Positions 1-7,030 of a DNA stretch of 14,549 bases are shown here, piece by piece (the stretch's first letter is position 1; each line of letters opens with the position of its first letter). A program made the translations under genes and the position numbers. The notes below the pieces were generated by a model. It was given only the letters and a program-made list of their open reading frames with translations, did no database searches and had not been told where the DNA came from. Location of the stretch: contig JAAWSH010000012.1 of assembly GCA_022801475.1 (NCBI GenBank), positions 1 through 14,549 on the forward strand. The letters are read 5' to 3'. The DNA is from Acutalibacter sp. (GTDB lineage: Bacteria; Bacillota; Clostridia; Oscillospirales; Acutalibacteraceae).

Positions 1-317
1 ATGGCCACCATGCCCATAGAGGAGGACCACACAGACATGATTACCGCCACGGGCAGCACCCCCGAGGCCACAATGGGGCTGGGGATAATGTGGGCTAAAG
101 CAGTAGAGATGGTGGGGGGCAGCAGATCCAGGGCGACTTCGATAATGGTAAGGCCAGAGGCAAAGTGAATCCGCTGCATTAAGGTGAGCAGAAAGGCCAG
201 AAAAGGCAGGAAGGAGGTGATGAGAAAAAAGGCCCCGTGGGCTGCAGAGGAGTCCAGGCGGTTGCGGTTGATGCGGCAGATAAACCAGTTGACGTGTTTT
301 TTAATCAGCTCCCACAT
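1..317 (-). CDS. YihY/BrkB family inner-membrane protein (partial, C-terminus beyond window)
   Basis: This minus-strand reading frame is open from the ATG at 317 to the window edge (105 codons seen). It is preceded by AGGAGG at 325-330 with a good spacing. The protein begins MWELIKKHVNWF, then has an N-terminal amphipathic part, a hydrophobic helix (FFLITSFLPFLAFLLTLM, about residues 32-49) and, near the cut end, SVWSSSMGM. That last motif resembles the LWSASKGM signature of the YihY/BrkB family, once mislabelled ribonuclease BN. The AAHGAFFLITSFLPF stretch also fits the family. These are polytopic membrane proteins of about 270-300 residues; their molecular role is poorly defined (possible transport or envelope function). 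About two thirds of the protein lies outside the window. The gene diverges from the deacetylase at 509, with separate promoters between them. Confidence 0.82.
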   Translation of the reverse strand, partial: MWELIKKHVNWFICRINRNRLDSSAAHGAFFLITSFLPFLAFLLTLMQRIHFASGLTIIEVALDLLPPTISTALAHIIPSPIVASGVLPVAVIMSVWSSSMGMVA

Positions 318-351
318 AGCGCGGCCTCCTTTTGCTGAAATCTGTGTACTG

Positions 352-380
352 ATTATACCATATGGGAAAGAAATTTACCA
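352..380 (-). promoter_or_regulatory. Promoter of the YihY/BrkB gene
   Basis: Read on the minus strand, a perfect TATAAT (352-357) is preceded by TGG, giving an extended -10 (TGnTATAAT). A weak -35 TGGTAA (375-380) lies at 17-bp spacing. The predicted start near 345 would give a leader of about 28 nt that includes the ribosome binding site. Confidence 0.6.
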
Positions 381-441
381 CACGAAAAATGCGGCAGAGA
401 TAATTTGCGGGGTAAAATGTGAAGGCGCTGCATGCCGCCCC

Positions 442-470
442 TTCCATATTTTAGAAAAAGATGCTATAAT
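442..470 (+). promoter_or_regulatory. Promoter of the SLH-domain deacetylase
   Basis: TGCTATAAT (462-470) is a perfect extended -10. The -35 position (TTCCAT, 442-447) is poor, as is usual for extended -10 promoters. A start near 477 gives a leader of about 30 nt, with AGGAAGGGGA (491-500) as the ribosome binding site for the GTG at 509. Confidence 0.6.
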
Positions 471-508
471 TTCCTTATACTTTTTCACAAAGGAAGGGGA
501 ATGTTACT

Positions 509-2392
509 GTGAGAGCAAAAAGAGTCCTGTCTTTTGTCCTGGCCCTGGTACTGTTGGTTAGCGCGGCCTTTGCCGCCCCAACGGCCCAGGCGGTGGGCGG
601 CAAGCTAATCGCCATTACCTATGACGATGGCCCCGGCCCCTATACCCAGCGTCTGTTGGACGGCCTAAAGGCCCGGGGGGTAAAGGCCACGTTTTTCATG
701 CTGGGACAGCGCGCCCAGAACTATCCCAGCACTGTGGCCAGGGTGTACCAGGAGGGCCACCAGGTGGCAAACCACAGCTACAGCCATCCGGAGCTAACCA
801 GCTTGTCGGACAGCGGAGTAAAAAATGAGATACAGACCACCAACAGCTTTTTGGATAAAGGCTGCGGCAAGGGGACCAGCTACCTGGTGCGACCGCCCTA
901 TGGCAGTATGAACCACTACACGGCCCAACTGGTCGGCGCGCCCCTGATCCTTTGGTCTGTGGATCCCCAGGACTGGCTTTACCGCAATGCGGAGACAGTG
1001 AAGAACCGCATTGTAAGCGCCTCCTTTGATGGGGCCATTGTCCTTGTACACGATATTCATTCCACTACAGTAGATGGTTCCCTGGCAGCTATTGACCGGT
1101 TAAAAGCCCAGGGATATGAGTTTGTTACCGTCAACGAGCTGTTCCGCCGCCGGGGCCGAAGCCTGGCAAATGGCGGTTCTTACAGCGCCAGCCGGCCCAA
1201 CGGTACAGACCTGGGGCCTGTAAAGCCCCCGGAAGTCTCTGTTACCCCGGAAAACGGCCGGCTGCGGGTAAGTATCACCGCCCAGCAGGGAGCCAGTATT
1301 TATTATACCCTGGACGGTTCGGATATTACTCAGACTGCCGCCCGGTACACAGGCTCCTTTTTAGCAGACGCGCCCTGTAAGATCAAAGCGGTGTCTGCCT
1401 ATAACCTAAACGGCGGCAGAAGCGAGACCGTAGAAAAGATTTTTACCAAGCCCGCTGCCTCCACGCCCGCCATTTTGGTGGAGGAGGGCCTGCTCACGAT
1501 TACATGTGAAAGCCCAGGAGCTACTGTGTACTTTTCCTACACTGGGGCGTCCTACAGCGGTGGTAATCAGATCTACACCCAGCCCATCCCCATAGAGCCC
1601 GGCACCGAGATTGCTGCCTATGCCGGCGGGGAGAACTACCTGAACAGCGGACGGGTACAGGCTATGTACTCTGCCCGGGGGACCTTTTTCCAGGATGTGC
1701 TGCCAAAGAGCTGGTACTATGAGCCTATGGACTGGGCCGCTGCCTCCGGCTACATGAACGGCGTGGGGCAGGGGTGGTTTCAGCCTGGGGGACAGGTTAC
1801 CCGGGGGCAGCTGGCCGCGTTTTTGTACCGCCATGCCGGTTTGCCCGCTATAGAGACAGACCCGGTGGGCCTGTTCCCGGACGTGGCCCCAGACCGGTTT
1901 TATACCACGCCAGTGGCTTGGGCCTGGGAGCAGGGTTTTGTCCAGGGATATGGAGATGGCAGCTTTCAGCCGGACCGGCCGGTGACCCGCCAGGAGATGT
2001 GCGCGGTTGTTTTTGGATATTTACGGAGCCTCATGGGCGGAGTGCCTCAGACACAGCCCCTGGACTACACGGACCGGGACCAGATTGCCCCGTGGGCCTA
2101 TGACGCGGTGGCTTCTCTAACCGCCCTGGGGCTTGTCAACGGGACGGACGGTGCTTTTAACCCCAGCGGAACCACCACCCGCGCCCAGGCGGCGATTGTG
2201 CTGATGCGCGTGACAGAGCTGGTGGAGAGTCTGGATGAGGATCCAGGAGACAATGGGCCGTTGCCCAGCCCGGATGAACCCAAGCCGGAAGAGCCCAGCC
2301 AGCCGGAACCGCCGGACACGCCTAGTGAAAGCGGCGGAGAAGGAACAGTCGCTTTGCAGGCTCCAAAGGCCAAGGGGCAGGGTTTGGGCTGA
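509..2392 (+). CDS. Secreted SLH-anchored polysaccharide (peptidoglycan/chitooligosaccharide-type) deacetylase
   Basis: Likely a cell-surface carbohydrate esterase family 4 enzyme that removes N-acetyl (or O-acetyl) groups from a wall polymer. The GTG start follows AGGAAGGGGA; the ATG at 501 hits a stop after three codons. Residues 1-28 form a signal peptide ending near AAPTAQA. The NodB domain (about 33-212) has all five motifs: TYDDGP (37-42), HSYSH with H89 and H93 as metal ligands, RPPYG (128-132), DPQDW (152-156) and LVHDIH (179-184). Two beta-sandwich modules resembling the chitobiase/hexosaminidase C-terminal domain follow (about 241-312, with IYYTLDGS, and 320-388). Three SLH repeats (393-444, 455-505, 519-572), including FPDV and GDGSFQPDRPVTR, should bind pyruvylated secondary wall polymer. 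A 55-residue Pro/Glu/Ser-rich tail ends the protein. Motif 1 has TYDD where most members have TFDD. The exact substrate cannot be read from sequence. Confidence 0.9.
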   Translation: MRAKRVLSFVLALVLLVSAAFAAPTAQAVGGKLIAITYDDGPGPYTQRLLDGLKARGVKATFFMLGQRAQNYPSTVARVYQEGHQVANHSYSHPELTSLSDSGVKNEIQTTNSFLDKGCGKGTSYLVRPPYGSMNHYTAQLVGAPLILWSVDPQDWLYRNAETVKNRIVSASFDGAIVLVHDIHSTTVDGSLAAIDRLKAQGYEFVTVNELFRRRGRSLANGGSYSASRPNGTDLGPVKPPEVSVTPENGRLRVSITAQQGASIYYTLDGSDITQTAARYTGSFLADAPCKIKAVSAYNLNGGRSETVEKIFTKPAASTPAILVEEGLLTITCESPGATVYFSYTGASYSGGNQIYTQPIPIEPGTEIAAYAGGENYLNSGRVQAMYSARGTFFQDVLPKSWYYEPMDWAAASGYMNGVGQGWFQPGGQVTRGQLAAFLYRHAGLPAIETDPVGLFPDVAPDRFYTTPVAWAWEQGFVQGYGDGSFQPDRPVTRQEMCAVVFGYLRSLMGGVPQTQPLDYTDRDQIAPWAYDAVASLTALGLVNGTDGAFNPSGTTTRAQAAIVLMRVTELVESLDEDPGDNGPLPSPDEPKPEEPSQPEPPDTPSESGGEGTVALQAPKAKGQGLG

Positions 2393-2498
2393 TGCGAATT
2401 GACAGTACCATAGGAACACCACGACGGTGATCTGATCCGGAACAGCGAGGAAGGGGCTTTTAGCACAGAGATTTTGTTGCCCGGGGAGAGAACCGTGT

Positions 2499-2560
2499 CT
2501 TGGAAACAAAAATATTCTTCCAAGTGAGGAGTAGGCCCTGGAAACAGAGGCCTGCTCCTT
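2499..2560 (+). terminator. Tandem hairpins, probable terminator after the deacetylase
   Basis: Two stem-loops lie back to back. The first (2499-2524) has 7-bp arms CTTGGAA/TTCCAAG. The second (2527-2559) pairs AGGAGTAGGCC with GGCCTGCTCCT (11 bp, one G-U), followed inside by CTG-GAAA-CAG, a GNRA tetraloop with one bulged A. The T-tract behind it is weak (TTATT), so termination may be partial or the structure may have another role. Confidence 0.5.
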
Positions 2561-2617
2561 ATTGGTACATCTACAACATAGATCCTGGGGCAAGGGTTCT
2601 ACTTTTAGGGGACGGGG

Positions 2618-2625
2618 CATAGGAT
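2618..2625 (+). promoter_or_regulatory. Possible sporulation-sigma -10 element
   Basis: CATAGGAT resembles the CATA-starting -10 elements of the mother-cell factors sigma-E/sigma-K (6 of 8 against CATACAAT). A convincing -35 was not found. The guess rests mainly on the spore-type genes that follow. Confidence 0.25.
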
Positions 2626-2668
2626 TTACGGAATGAACAGGGCCTGGGGCCGTGAAGGAGGAAGGAGC

Positions 2669-3103
2669 GTGGCGTTTTCTGACAGAGAGATCCTGGCGCG
2701 CATTATTGAGTGCGAGGCCGGCGGCGAGGGCGACACAGGGATGCGGGCGGTGGCCTGCGTGGTGATGAACCGGGTGCAGGTGACTTACGGGGAATATGGA
2801 CGGCTGTACACCATACGAGAGGTGGTTTACCAGCCCAGACAGTTTACCTGTGTGATGGAGGTGGTGGGCGGGCAGTACAATATGCAGAACATTTACAATA
2901 TGCGGCCCACGGATGTGCACTACAGCATTGCGGACTGGGCCATGGCGGGGCACCGGCTGACCAACCTGGGCTTTGCCCTGTGGTACTTCAACCCCTTTAG
3001 CCCAAACTGCCGGCAGAATTTCCCCTCGCAGGTAGGGCGCTTTGTAATCCGGCTGGGGGACCACTGCTTCTATAACCCTACGGAGAGCTACGCCGAAACA
3101 TAG
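2669..3103 (+). CDS. cwlJ: CwlJ/SleB-type spore cortex-lytic (cell wall) hydrolase
   Basis: Hydrolase_2 (SleB/CwlJ) family enzyme, predicted to cut spore-cortex peptidoglycan during germination. An ATG at 2633 is in frame, but the GTG at 2669 has AAGGAGGAAGGAG (2655-2667) directly upstream. The GTG gives 144 residues, close to the roughly 140 of Bacillus CwlJ and with no signal peptide, as in CwlJ. The N-terminal ILARIIECEAGGEG carries the E-A-x-G-E motif with the probable catalytic Glu. VVMNRV follows the family pattern. The C-terminus keeps the CwlJ-like ALWYFNP, a CRQNFPSQ stretch and DHCFYNPT. It lacks the peptidoglycan-binding N-domain of SleB, so CwlJ is the better match. A GerQ-like gene follows, which supports a germination role; a vegetative cell-wall hydrolase remains possible. 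Confidence 0.85.
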   Translation: MAFSDREILARIIECEAGGEGDTGMRAVACVVMNRVQVTYGEYGRLYTIREVVYQPRQFTCVMEVVGGQYNMQNIYNMRPTDVHYSIADWAMAGHRLTNLGFALWYFNPFSPNCRQNFPSQVGRFVIRLGDHCFYNPTESYAET

Positions 3104-3122
3104 AGCGGGGGCTGGCCGCTAA

Positions 3123-3303
3123 TTAAGGCAACACCGCACAAAGACCGCCCTACGGGCTTTGCGCACGATTTGCTTGCATATTTTCCGTCATAGCGCACGG
3201 CTTTCGCTTGCCAATCGACAGATTGGCTGCACTCAATCTGTACACTCTGACGAAAAATCTGACTGCGCAACTCGCACACAATCTTTGTGCGGTGTTGCCT
3301 TAA
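3123..3303. mobile_element. MITE-like element with perfect 22-bp terminal inverted repeats
   Basis: The left end TTAAGGCAACACCGCACAAA (3123-3142, plus GA to 3144) is repeated perfectly in inverse at 3282-3303. The 181-bp body is an imperfect palindrome with a central hairpin GCCAATC-GACA-GATTGGC (3210-3227). No convincing gene lies inside; an open frame crosses it only because it is in phase with the following gene. The outer TTAA could be part of the inverted repeat or a palindromic target duplication. It sits between the cwlJ-like stop and the gerQ-like ribosome binding site, and is probably non-autonomous. The family name is unknown to me. Confidence 0.8.
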
Positions 3304-3329
3304 CAAAAAATAGACGGGAGGCAGACCAT

Positions 3330-3749
3330 ATGAACGGAAACCAAAGAGAATGCGGTAGAAACTCTTCCGGAATGCGCAGAGTCTACGGCCGGGCTGACTA
3401 TATCGCCGCCGCGGACGGCGCGGCCCAGATGGATAACTTTGAGCATCCGCCCCAGGAGGATTTTGATTCGGAAGAGATGCGGGGGTCCATGCAGGCCATT
3501 CTTTCTCAAAATATTGGGAACTTTGTGGTCATCGAATTCCTGATTGGCACCAATGAAATTATGCGCAAGCAGGGGATGCTCTACCTGGTGGGCAGAAGTT
3601 TTGTCACCCTATACGACGAGCCGGTGAATAACTTTATTATCTGCGATATTTTCTCTGTGAAGTTTGTCTATTTCTATATGCCCAACGACCGGCCCCGCTT
3701 TAACTATAACCTGCTGCCTGGTCCCCACAACGGCGGAAACCGGCGGTAG
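3330..3749 (+). CDS. gerQ: GerQ-like spore coat protein
   Basis: A 139-residue protein whose C-terminal part resembles GerQ (YwdL), the coat protein that Bacillus CwlJ needs for its spore localisation. I chose the ATG at 3330 because GGGAGG lies at 3316-3321 and the longer open frame upstream is entirely within the inserted element. The N-terminus (1-45) is polar and probably disordered. From GSMQAILSQNIGNFVVIEF the pattern follows GerQ: a short helix ending in a conserved N-x-G, a beta strand, a variable turn, GMLYLVGRSFVTLYDE (strand, G-R turn, strand), then FIICDIFSVKFVYFY. Identity to the Bacillus protein, compared from memory, is modest, so this rests on pattern and context (it follows a CwlJ-type gene). 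A generic spore or hypothetical protein is the alternative. Confidence 0.6.
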   Translation: MNGNQRECGRNSSGMRRVYGRADYIAAADGAAQMDNFEHPPQEDFDSEEMRGSMQAILSQNIGNFVVIEFLIGTNEIMRKQGMLYLVGRSFVTLYDEPVNNFIICDIFSVKFVYFYMPNDRPRFNYNLLPGPHNGGNRR

Positions 3750-3760
3750 CCGCTCTTTGA

Positions 3761-3811
3761 AAAAAGACCCGTTTTCCCTTGGCATACCGCCGGGAGAAAG
3801 CGGGTCTTTTT
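3761..3811. terminator. Bidirectional terminator between gerQ-like gene and htrA
   Basis: AAAAAGACCCG (3761-3771) pairs with CGGGTCTTTTT (3801-3811). The stem extends inward imperfectly through TTTCCC/GGGAGAAA. A T-run closes it on the plus strand and, read in reverse, on the minus strand too. It lies 12 nt after the gerQ-like stop. Confidence 0.88.
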
Positions 3812-3820
3812 GTATGAAAA

Positions 3821-3863
3821 CAAGCGAAAGGCCAAGAGCTTTCCGCTCCGGGCCTTCCGCTTG
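3821..3863 (-). terminator. Terminator of htrA
   Basis: On the minus strand, CAAGCGGAAGGCC pairs with GGCCTTTCGCTTG (13 bp, one mismatch), with TTTT just after the stem (3820-3817). It lies 38 nt beyond the htrA stop codon. The bidirectional stem at 3761-3811 backs it up. Confidence 0.75.
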
Positions 3864-3901
3864 AAAAAGGAGATTATGAAAAAGAAAACTTGTACTCTAG
3901 G

Positions 3902-5473
3902 TTAGTCGGACTCGCCGGTATTGGCCGAGAGAGTCAGCTCTATTTTTAGACCCGATTCCCCAGTGACCAGCCGGTCTACGGTGAGGGTCACCTTGTCGCC
4001 GGGTTTTTTGGTAGCCAGATAAGAAGAGATGGTGTTGGCCGAGGTCACCTGTGTATCGTCAATGGCTGTAATAATGTCATATATTTGCAAACCAGAGGCT
4101 TTCGCGTTTTCTGTAACGATAGCCGCTACTGGGTAACCGCCGTTAGGCAAACCATAGTATCGGGCAATTTCCCTGCTGATAAAGCGCTCTCCAGGAATGA
4201 TCCCCAGCATAGGCCGGTTGGTTACATAACCGTGCTCAATGAGGTCGGAGACAATGGGCTGCACCACACTGGAGGGAATGGCAAACCCCATGCCTTCATA
4301 CTCTGTAGCCGCGATTTTCGAGGAGTTGATGCCCACCACCAGGCCGTCGCTGTTCACCAGCGCGCCGCCTGAGTTACCCGGGTTAATGGCCGCGTCGGTC
4401 TGGATGCAGTTCACCATAAAGCCGGTCTCGCTGTTGGTTACCGGGCGGTTTAGGGCCGAGATATAGCCAATGGTTACGCTGGAATTGAATTGCAGGCCTC
4501 CGGGATTGCCAATGGCCATCACTTGGTCGGTAACTTGCAGATCATCGGAGTCACCGAATTCGGCGGGGACCAGCTCGTCTTCTGTGTCAATTTTCAGCAC
4601 CGCCAGGTCGGTCTGGGTGTCCTCACCTACTAGCCGGGCTTCATAGGTGGAGCCGTCTGAAGTGACTACCGAGATATTGGTAGCTCCGTCAATTACGTGC
4701 TGGTTGGTAACAATATAGCCGTCCTTAGAGAGGATAATGCCCGAGCCCTCGCCCGCGGGGGAGAGTTCGCCGCCCTCCTGGGCCTCGTCCTGAGAATAGA
4801 AGCCAAACTGCTCCCAAATACTGCCGCTCTGCCGGCGAACCTGATAGTTCTGCACGCACACCACAGAGGGAATCAGCTTTTGGGCCACCTCCTGGGTGGT
4901 CATTTCTCCTCGAGTGGCAGTGGGGGTGGTGTTTGCGGAAGCCTCTTTTTTGTAAAGGGTAAAGGCGGCCGTGTCGCTTGCGTTTTCTGGACTCTGCACG
5001 TTCACCACGCCATTTTGAATCAGTGCCGCAAAGGTTCCCACAGACCCCAGGGAGACCGCCGCGCAAAGGGCCATTGCCCCAATGGCCTTGGCCACCTTTT
5101 TGCCAGCCGAGCCTTTTTTCTTGGGGGGCTTTGGGGGCTGGGTGTAGTAGGTCTGGGCAGTATAGGGGCTGGCGGACTGCGGGGGAGTGGCATTATAGCC
5201 AGGGCCCCAGCTGTAAGAAGCGCTGTTGTTTCCTACCCCGTGGTAGGTATTGGCTGTGGGTAAAGCCTGGCCCCCGGTCTGAGCGGTATAGGGGTACGCT
5301 CCGGTTCCAAAGCCCGGTCCCACCGGGCTGCCCGGCCCTACTGGACTATTGTCCATCGCCGGACTTCCCGTCCCGCTGCCAGCCTCTACAGAACTTTGCT
5401 GCTGGGTCTGGCTGGTGCTTTCGGAGTTCTGCTGCTCTAGAATTTTATCATCATTTTCATTGTACGGATACAT
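3902..5473 (-). CDS. htrA: HtrA/DegP-like membrane-anchored serine protease with PDZ domain
   Basis: Envelope quality-control protease that degrades misfolded proteins outside the membrane. The ATG at 5473 follows AAAGGAG. Residues 1-120 are a low-complexity cytoplasmic head rich in Q, S, G, P and Y, with small repeats (SPVGPG twice, PYTAQT twice). A basic patch (PKPPKKKGSAGKK) precedes one membrane helix (about 127-152). The trypsin-like domain (about 190-405) has the full triad: H259 in TNQHVIDGA, D289 in TQTDLAVLKI and S368 in NPGNSGGAL. One PDZ domain (about 421-519) contains LGI and PGDKVTLTVDR. Length (523) is in the range of HtrA/YvtA-type Firmicutes proteases. The gene is monocistronic, with terminators downstream. 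Two TTCACA-containing octamers near its promoter may be stress-control sites. Confidence 0.95.
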   Translation of the reverse strand: MYPYNENDDKILEQQNSESTSQTQQQSSVEAGSGTGSPAMDNSPVGPGSPVGPGFGTGAYPYTAQTGGQALPTANTYHGVGNNSASYSWGPGYNATPPQSASPYTAQTYYTQPPKPPKKKGSAGKKVAKAIGAMALCAAVSLGSVGTFAALIQNGVVNVQSPENASDTAAFTLYKKEASANTTPTATRGEMTTQEVAQKLIPSVVCVQNYQVRRQSGSIWEQFGFYSQDEAQEGGELSPAGEGSGIILSKDGYIVTNQHVIDGATNISVVTSDGSTYEARLVGEDTQTDLAVLKIDTEDELVPAEFGDSDDLQVTDQVMAIGNPGGLQFNSSVTIGYISALNRPVTNSETGFMVNCIQTDAAINPGNSGGALVNSDGLVVGINSSKIAATEYEGMGFAIPSSVVQPIVSDLIEHGYVTNRPMLGIIPGERFISREIARYYGLPNGGYPVAAIVTENAKASGLQIYDIITAIDDTQVTSANTISSYLATKKPGDKVTLTVDRLVTGESGLKIELTLSANTGESD

Positions 5474-5544
5474 TATAGCCGCTCCTTTCAGATTTGTAAA
5501 GAGCCTTTTTCTGGCTCCGTGTGTTGTTTTCTTACGATGGCTCT

Positions 5545-5578
5545 ATTATCCCCCTTCATTGTGAAAACGATGTGAAGA
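5545..5578 (-). promoter_or_regulatory. htrA promoter region with two TTCACA octamers
   Basis: On the minus strand, TCTTCACA (5571-5578) and TTTTCACA (5560-5567) are direct repeats 11 bp apart, about one helical turn. They precede GATAAT (5545-5550), a possible -10. No normal -35 exists at 16-18 bp, as expected for an activator-dependent promoter. From memory, similar octamers lie upstream of CssR-controlled htrA genes in Bacillus. Confidence 0.4.
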
Positions 5579-5579
5579 T

Positions 5580-5874
5580 TTTTGGAGTTTCGCCTGAAAA
5601 GTTTTGGCGCATACCGTCACAGGAAAGCGATGGATGGAGGGCAAAGCTCTAGGCTGGCCGGCGCAAGTCTTTGCACAAAGCTCACCGTAAAATTTTGTTT
5701 GGGCAGTACCCATGCAAAACGCAGCCTCTGTGGAGTGCCATTATATTGATACGGACCTGGACGCCGCTCTGCGCCTTTTTGCGGGAACTTTCGGGTGGCG
5801 CTGCTTTATATACATATGGAAACTGGCTTTTCTTATATCAAATGGAGAATTATTTGGCGTTTTGGGGCATTGAA
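5580..5874. other. Gene-free interval between htrA and the Zn-dehydrogenase promoter
   Basis: I see no supported gene here. Two short plus-strand frames exist (ATG at 5671 and ATG at 5712). Neither has a ribosome binding site or a recognisable product. The second begins MQNAASVECHYIDTD and could be a decayed remnant, but nothing confirms it. The 3' half is more AT-rich as it nears the promoter. Confidence 0.5.
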
Positions 5875-5903
5875 TTGACATTAGAAAGAAAAAATTATAT
5901 GAT
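5875..5903 (+). promoter_or_regulatory. Near-consensus sigma-A promoter of the Zn-dehydrogenase
   Basis: TTGACA (5875-5880) is a perfect -35. After a 17-bp A-rich spacer comes TATGAT (5898-5903), one base from consensus. A start near 5910 gives a leader of about 46 nt. No clear operator palindrome was seen around it. Confidence 0.8.
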
Positions 5904-5955
5904 TATACCACAAGAAGATGGCTAAAAGCAGGTCTTGGAAAAGGAGGAAGTGCGC

Positions 5956-6996
5956 GTGAAAGTATTGACTGTGAACGAAAAGGGCGAATTATCGTTTGCC
6001 CAGGTGCCAAAGCCGGCGCCGGGGGATTATCAGGCCCTGGTGCGGATGAAAAGCTGCGGGGTGTGCAACGGCACGGACACCAAACTGATCCACCGGAATT
6101 TTAAGAATTTTTCTACCTATCCGGCCATTCTGGGCCACGAGGGCGTGGGGGAAGTGGTAGAGTGCGGAAGCCGTGTGCAGAGCATGTCTGCGGGAGACCT
6201 GGTTTTGCTGCCTTTTTTGGAAGAGGCAGTGGAGGGCTTTACCCCCGGCTGGGGGGCCTATGCCGAGTATGCCCTGGTGGGGGATGCCGCAGCCTATGAG
6301 CAGGACGGGCTGCTGGTTCCCAGCGAAGGGTACTTTGCCCAGACCGTGCTGAAAAAAACCGACCGGGTAGATCCGGTTTCCGCCTCTATGATTATCACTT
6401 TCCGCGAGGTACTCAGCGCCATCCGGCGGTTCGGCTTTATGCCCAACCAGAACGTGGTGGTGTTTGGCGCGGGGCCGGTGGGGCTGTGCTTCATCCGGTT
6501 TTCCCGGCTGCTGGGACTAGGGAAAATCATCGCGGTGGATATCAACGACCAAAAAGTGGAGGAGGCCCTGGCTATGGGGGCCGACCTGGCTTTTAACAGC
6601 ACCAAGACTGACGTAAACCAGGAGATACGGGCCCTGTTCCCCGATGGGGTAGACTATGTGGTGGACGCGGTGGGCATGAACGCCCTGATCAACCAGGCTA
6701 TGGAGCTGGTATGCTATAACGGAAAGATCTGCTGCTATGGGATTTCTCCTAAGCTGGGCATGGAGCTGGACTGGAGCCGGGCGCCCTATAACTGGACGCT
6801 GCAATTTGTACAGTGGCCCTCGAAGAAGGAGGAGGCCCAGGCTCATAGCCAGGTGATGGCGTGGATTAACAGCGGGGTGCTGGACCCCAGGGACTTTATC
6901 TCCCATGTGTTCCCCTTTGACGAGGCGCTGACGCCCTTTGAGAAGATCGAGCGCCGGGACCCAGACGTGAAGAAAATGGTGATAAGCTTCCCGTAA
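5956..6996 (+). CDS. Zn-dependent medium-chain alcohol/polyol dehydrogenase
   Basis: MDR-superfamily NAD(P)-dependent dehydrogenase, probably acting on a sugar, polyol or sugar derivative. The frame opens at a TTG (5935), but AAGGAGG (5941-5947) sits 8 nt before the GTG at 5956, so I start there (346 residues, normal size). The GroES-like half has the zinc site: C37 in SCGVCNGTD, H61-E62 in GHEGVGEV, and probably E151 in FREVL. The four-cysteine structural zinc loop of horse-type ADHs is absent. The Rossmann half has GAGPVG (171-176) and an acidic residue after the second strand (AVDIND), which favours NAD. It sits alone behind its own promoter, and repeat copy A separates it from the lactonase-kinase block. 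A role in the same catabolic pathway is inferred from position only. Confidence 0.85.
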   Translation: MKVLTVNEKGELSFAQVPKPAPGDYQALVRMKSCGVCNGTDTKLIHRNFKNFSTYPAILGHEGVGEVVECGSRVQSMSAGDLVLLPFLEEAVEGFTPGWGAYAEYALVGDAAAYEQDGLLVPSEGYFAQTVLKKTDRVDPVSASMIITFREVLSAIRRFGFMPNQNVVVFGAGPVGLCFIRFSRLLGLGKIIAVDINDQKVEEALAMGADLAFNSTKTDVNQEIRALFPDGVDYVVDAVGMNALINQAMELVCYNGKICCYGISPKLGMELDWSRAPYNWTLQFVQWPSKKEEAQAHSQVMAWINSGVLDPRDFISHVFPFDEALTPFEKIERRDPDVKKMVISFP

Positions 6997-7030
6997 GGGC
7001 AAAAAGAGAAGAAGCCCAAAAAGACGGAAA

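Noticed and set aside
184..561. 125-codon plus-strand open frame
   Set aside because: It overlaps the YihY gene in antisense, crosses two divergent promoters and runs into the deacetylase signal peptide.
2117..3064. 315-codon minus-strand open frame
   Set aside because: It spans the end of the deacetylase, an intergenic hairpin region and the cwlJ-like gene in antisense, with no family resemblance.
3159..3329. 57 extra N-terminal codons of the gerQ-like frame
   Set aside because: This extension is the inside of the inverted-repeat element; the ATG at 3330 has a proper ribosome site.
3876..3905. Nine-residue open frame (MKKKTCTLG) behind AAAAAGGAGATT
   Set aside because: The ribosome-site match is good, but it lies between an htrA terminator and the htrA stop, has no promoter and reads antisense into htrA. 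Probably chance.
5671..5925. 84-codon plus-strand frame and a 53-codon frame starting at 5712
   Set aside because: No ribosome site and no recognisable product; the longer one runs through the promoter of the next gene. The shorter might be a remnant, but nothing supports it.
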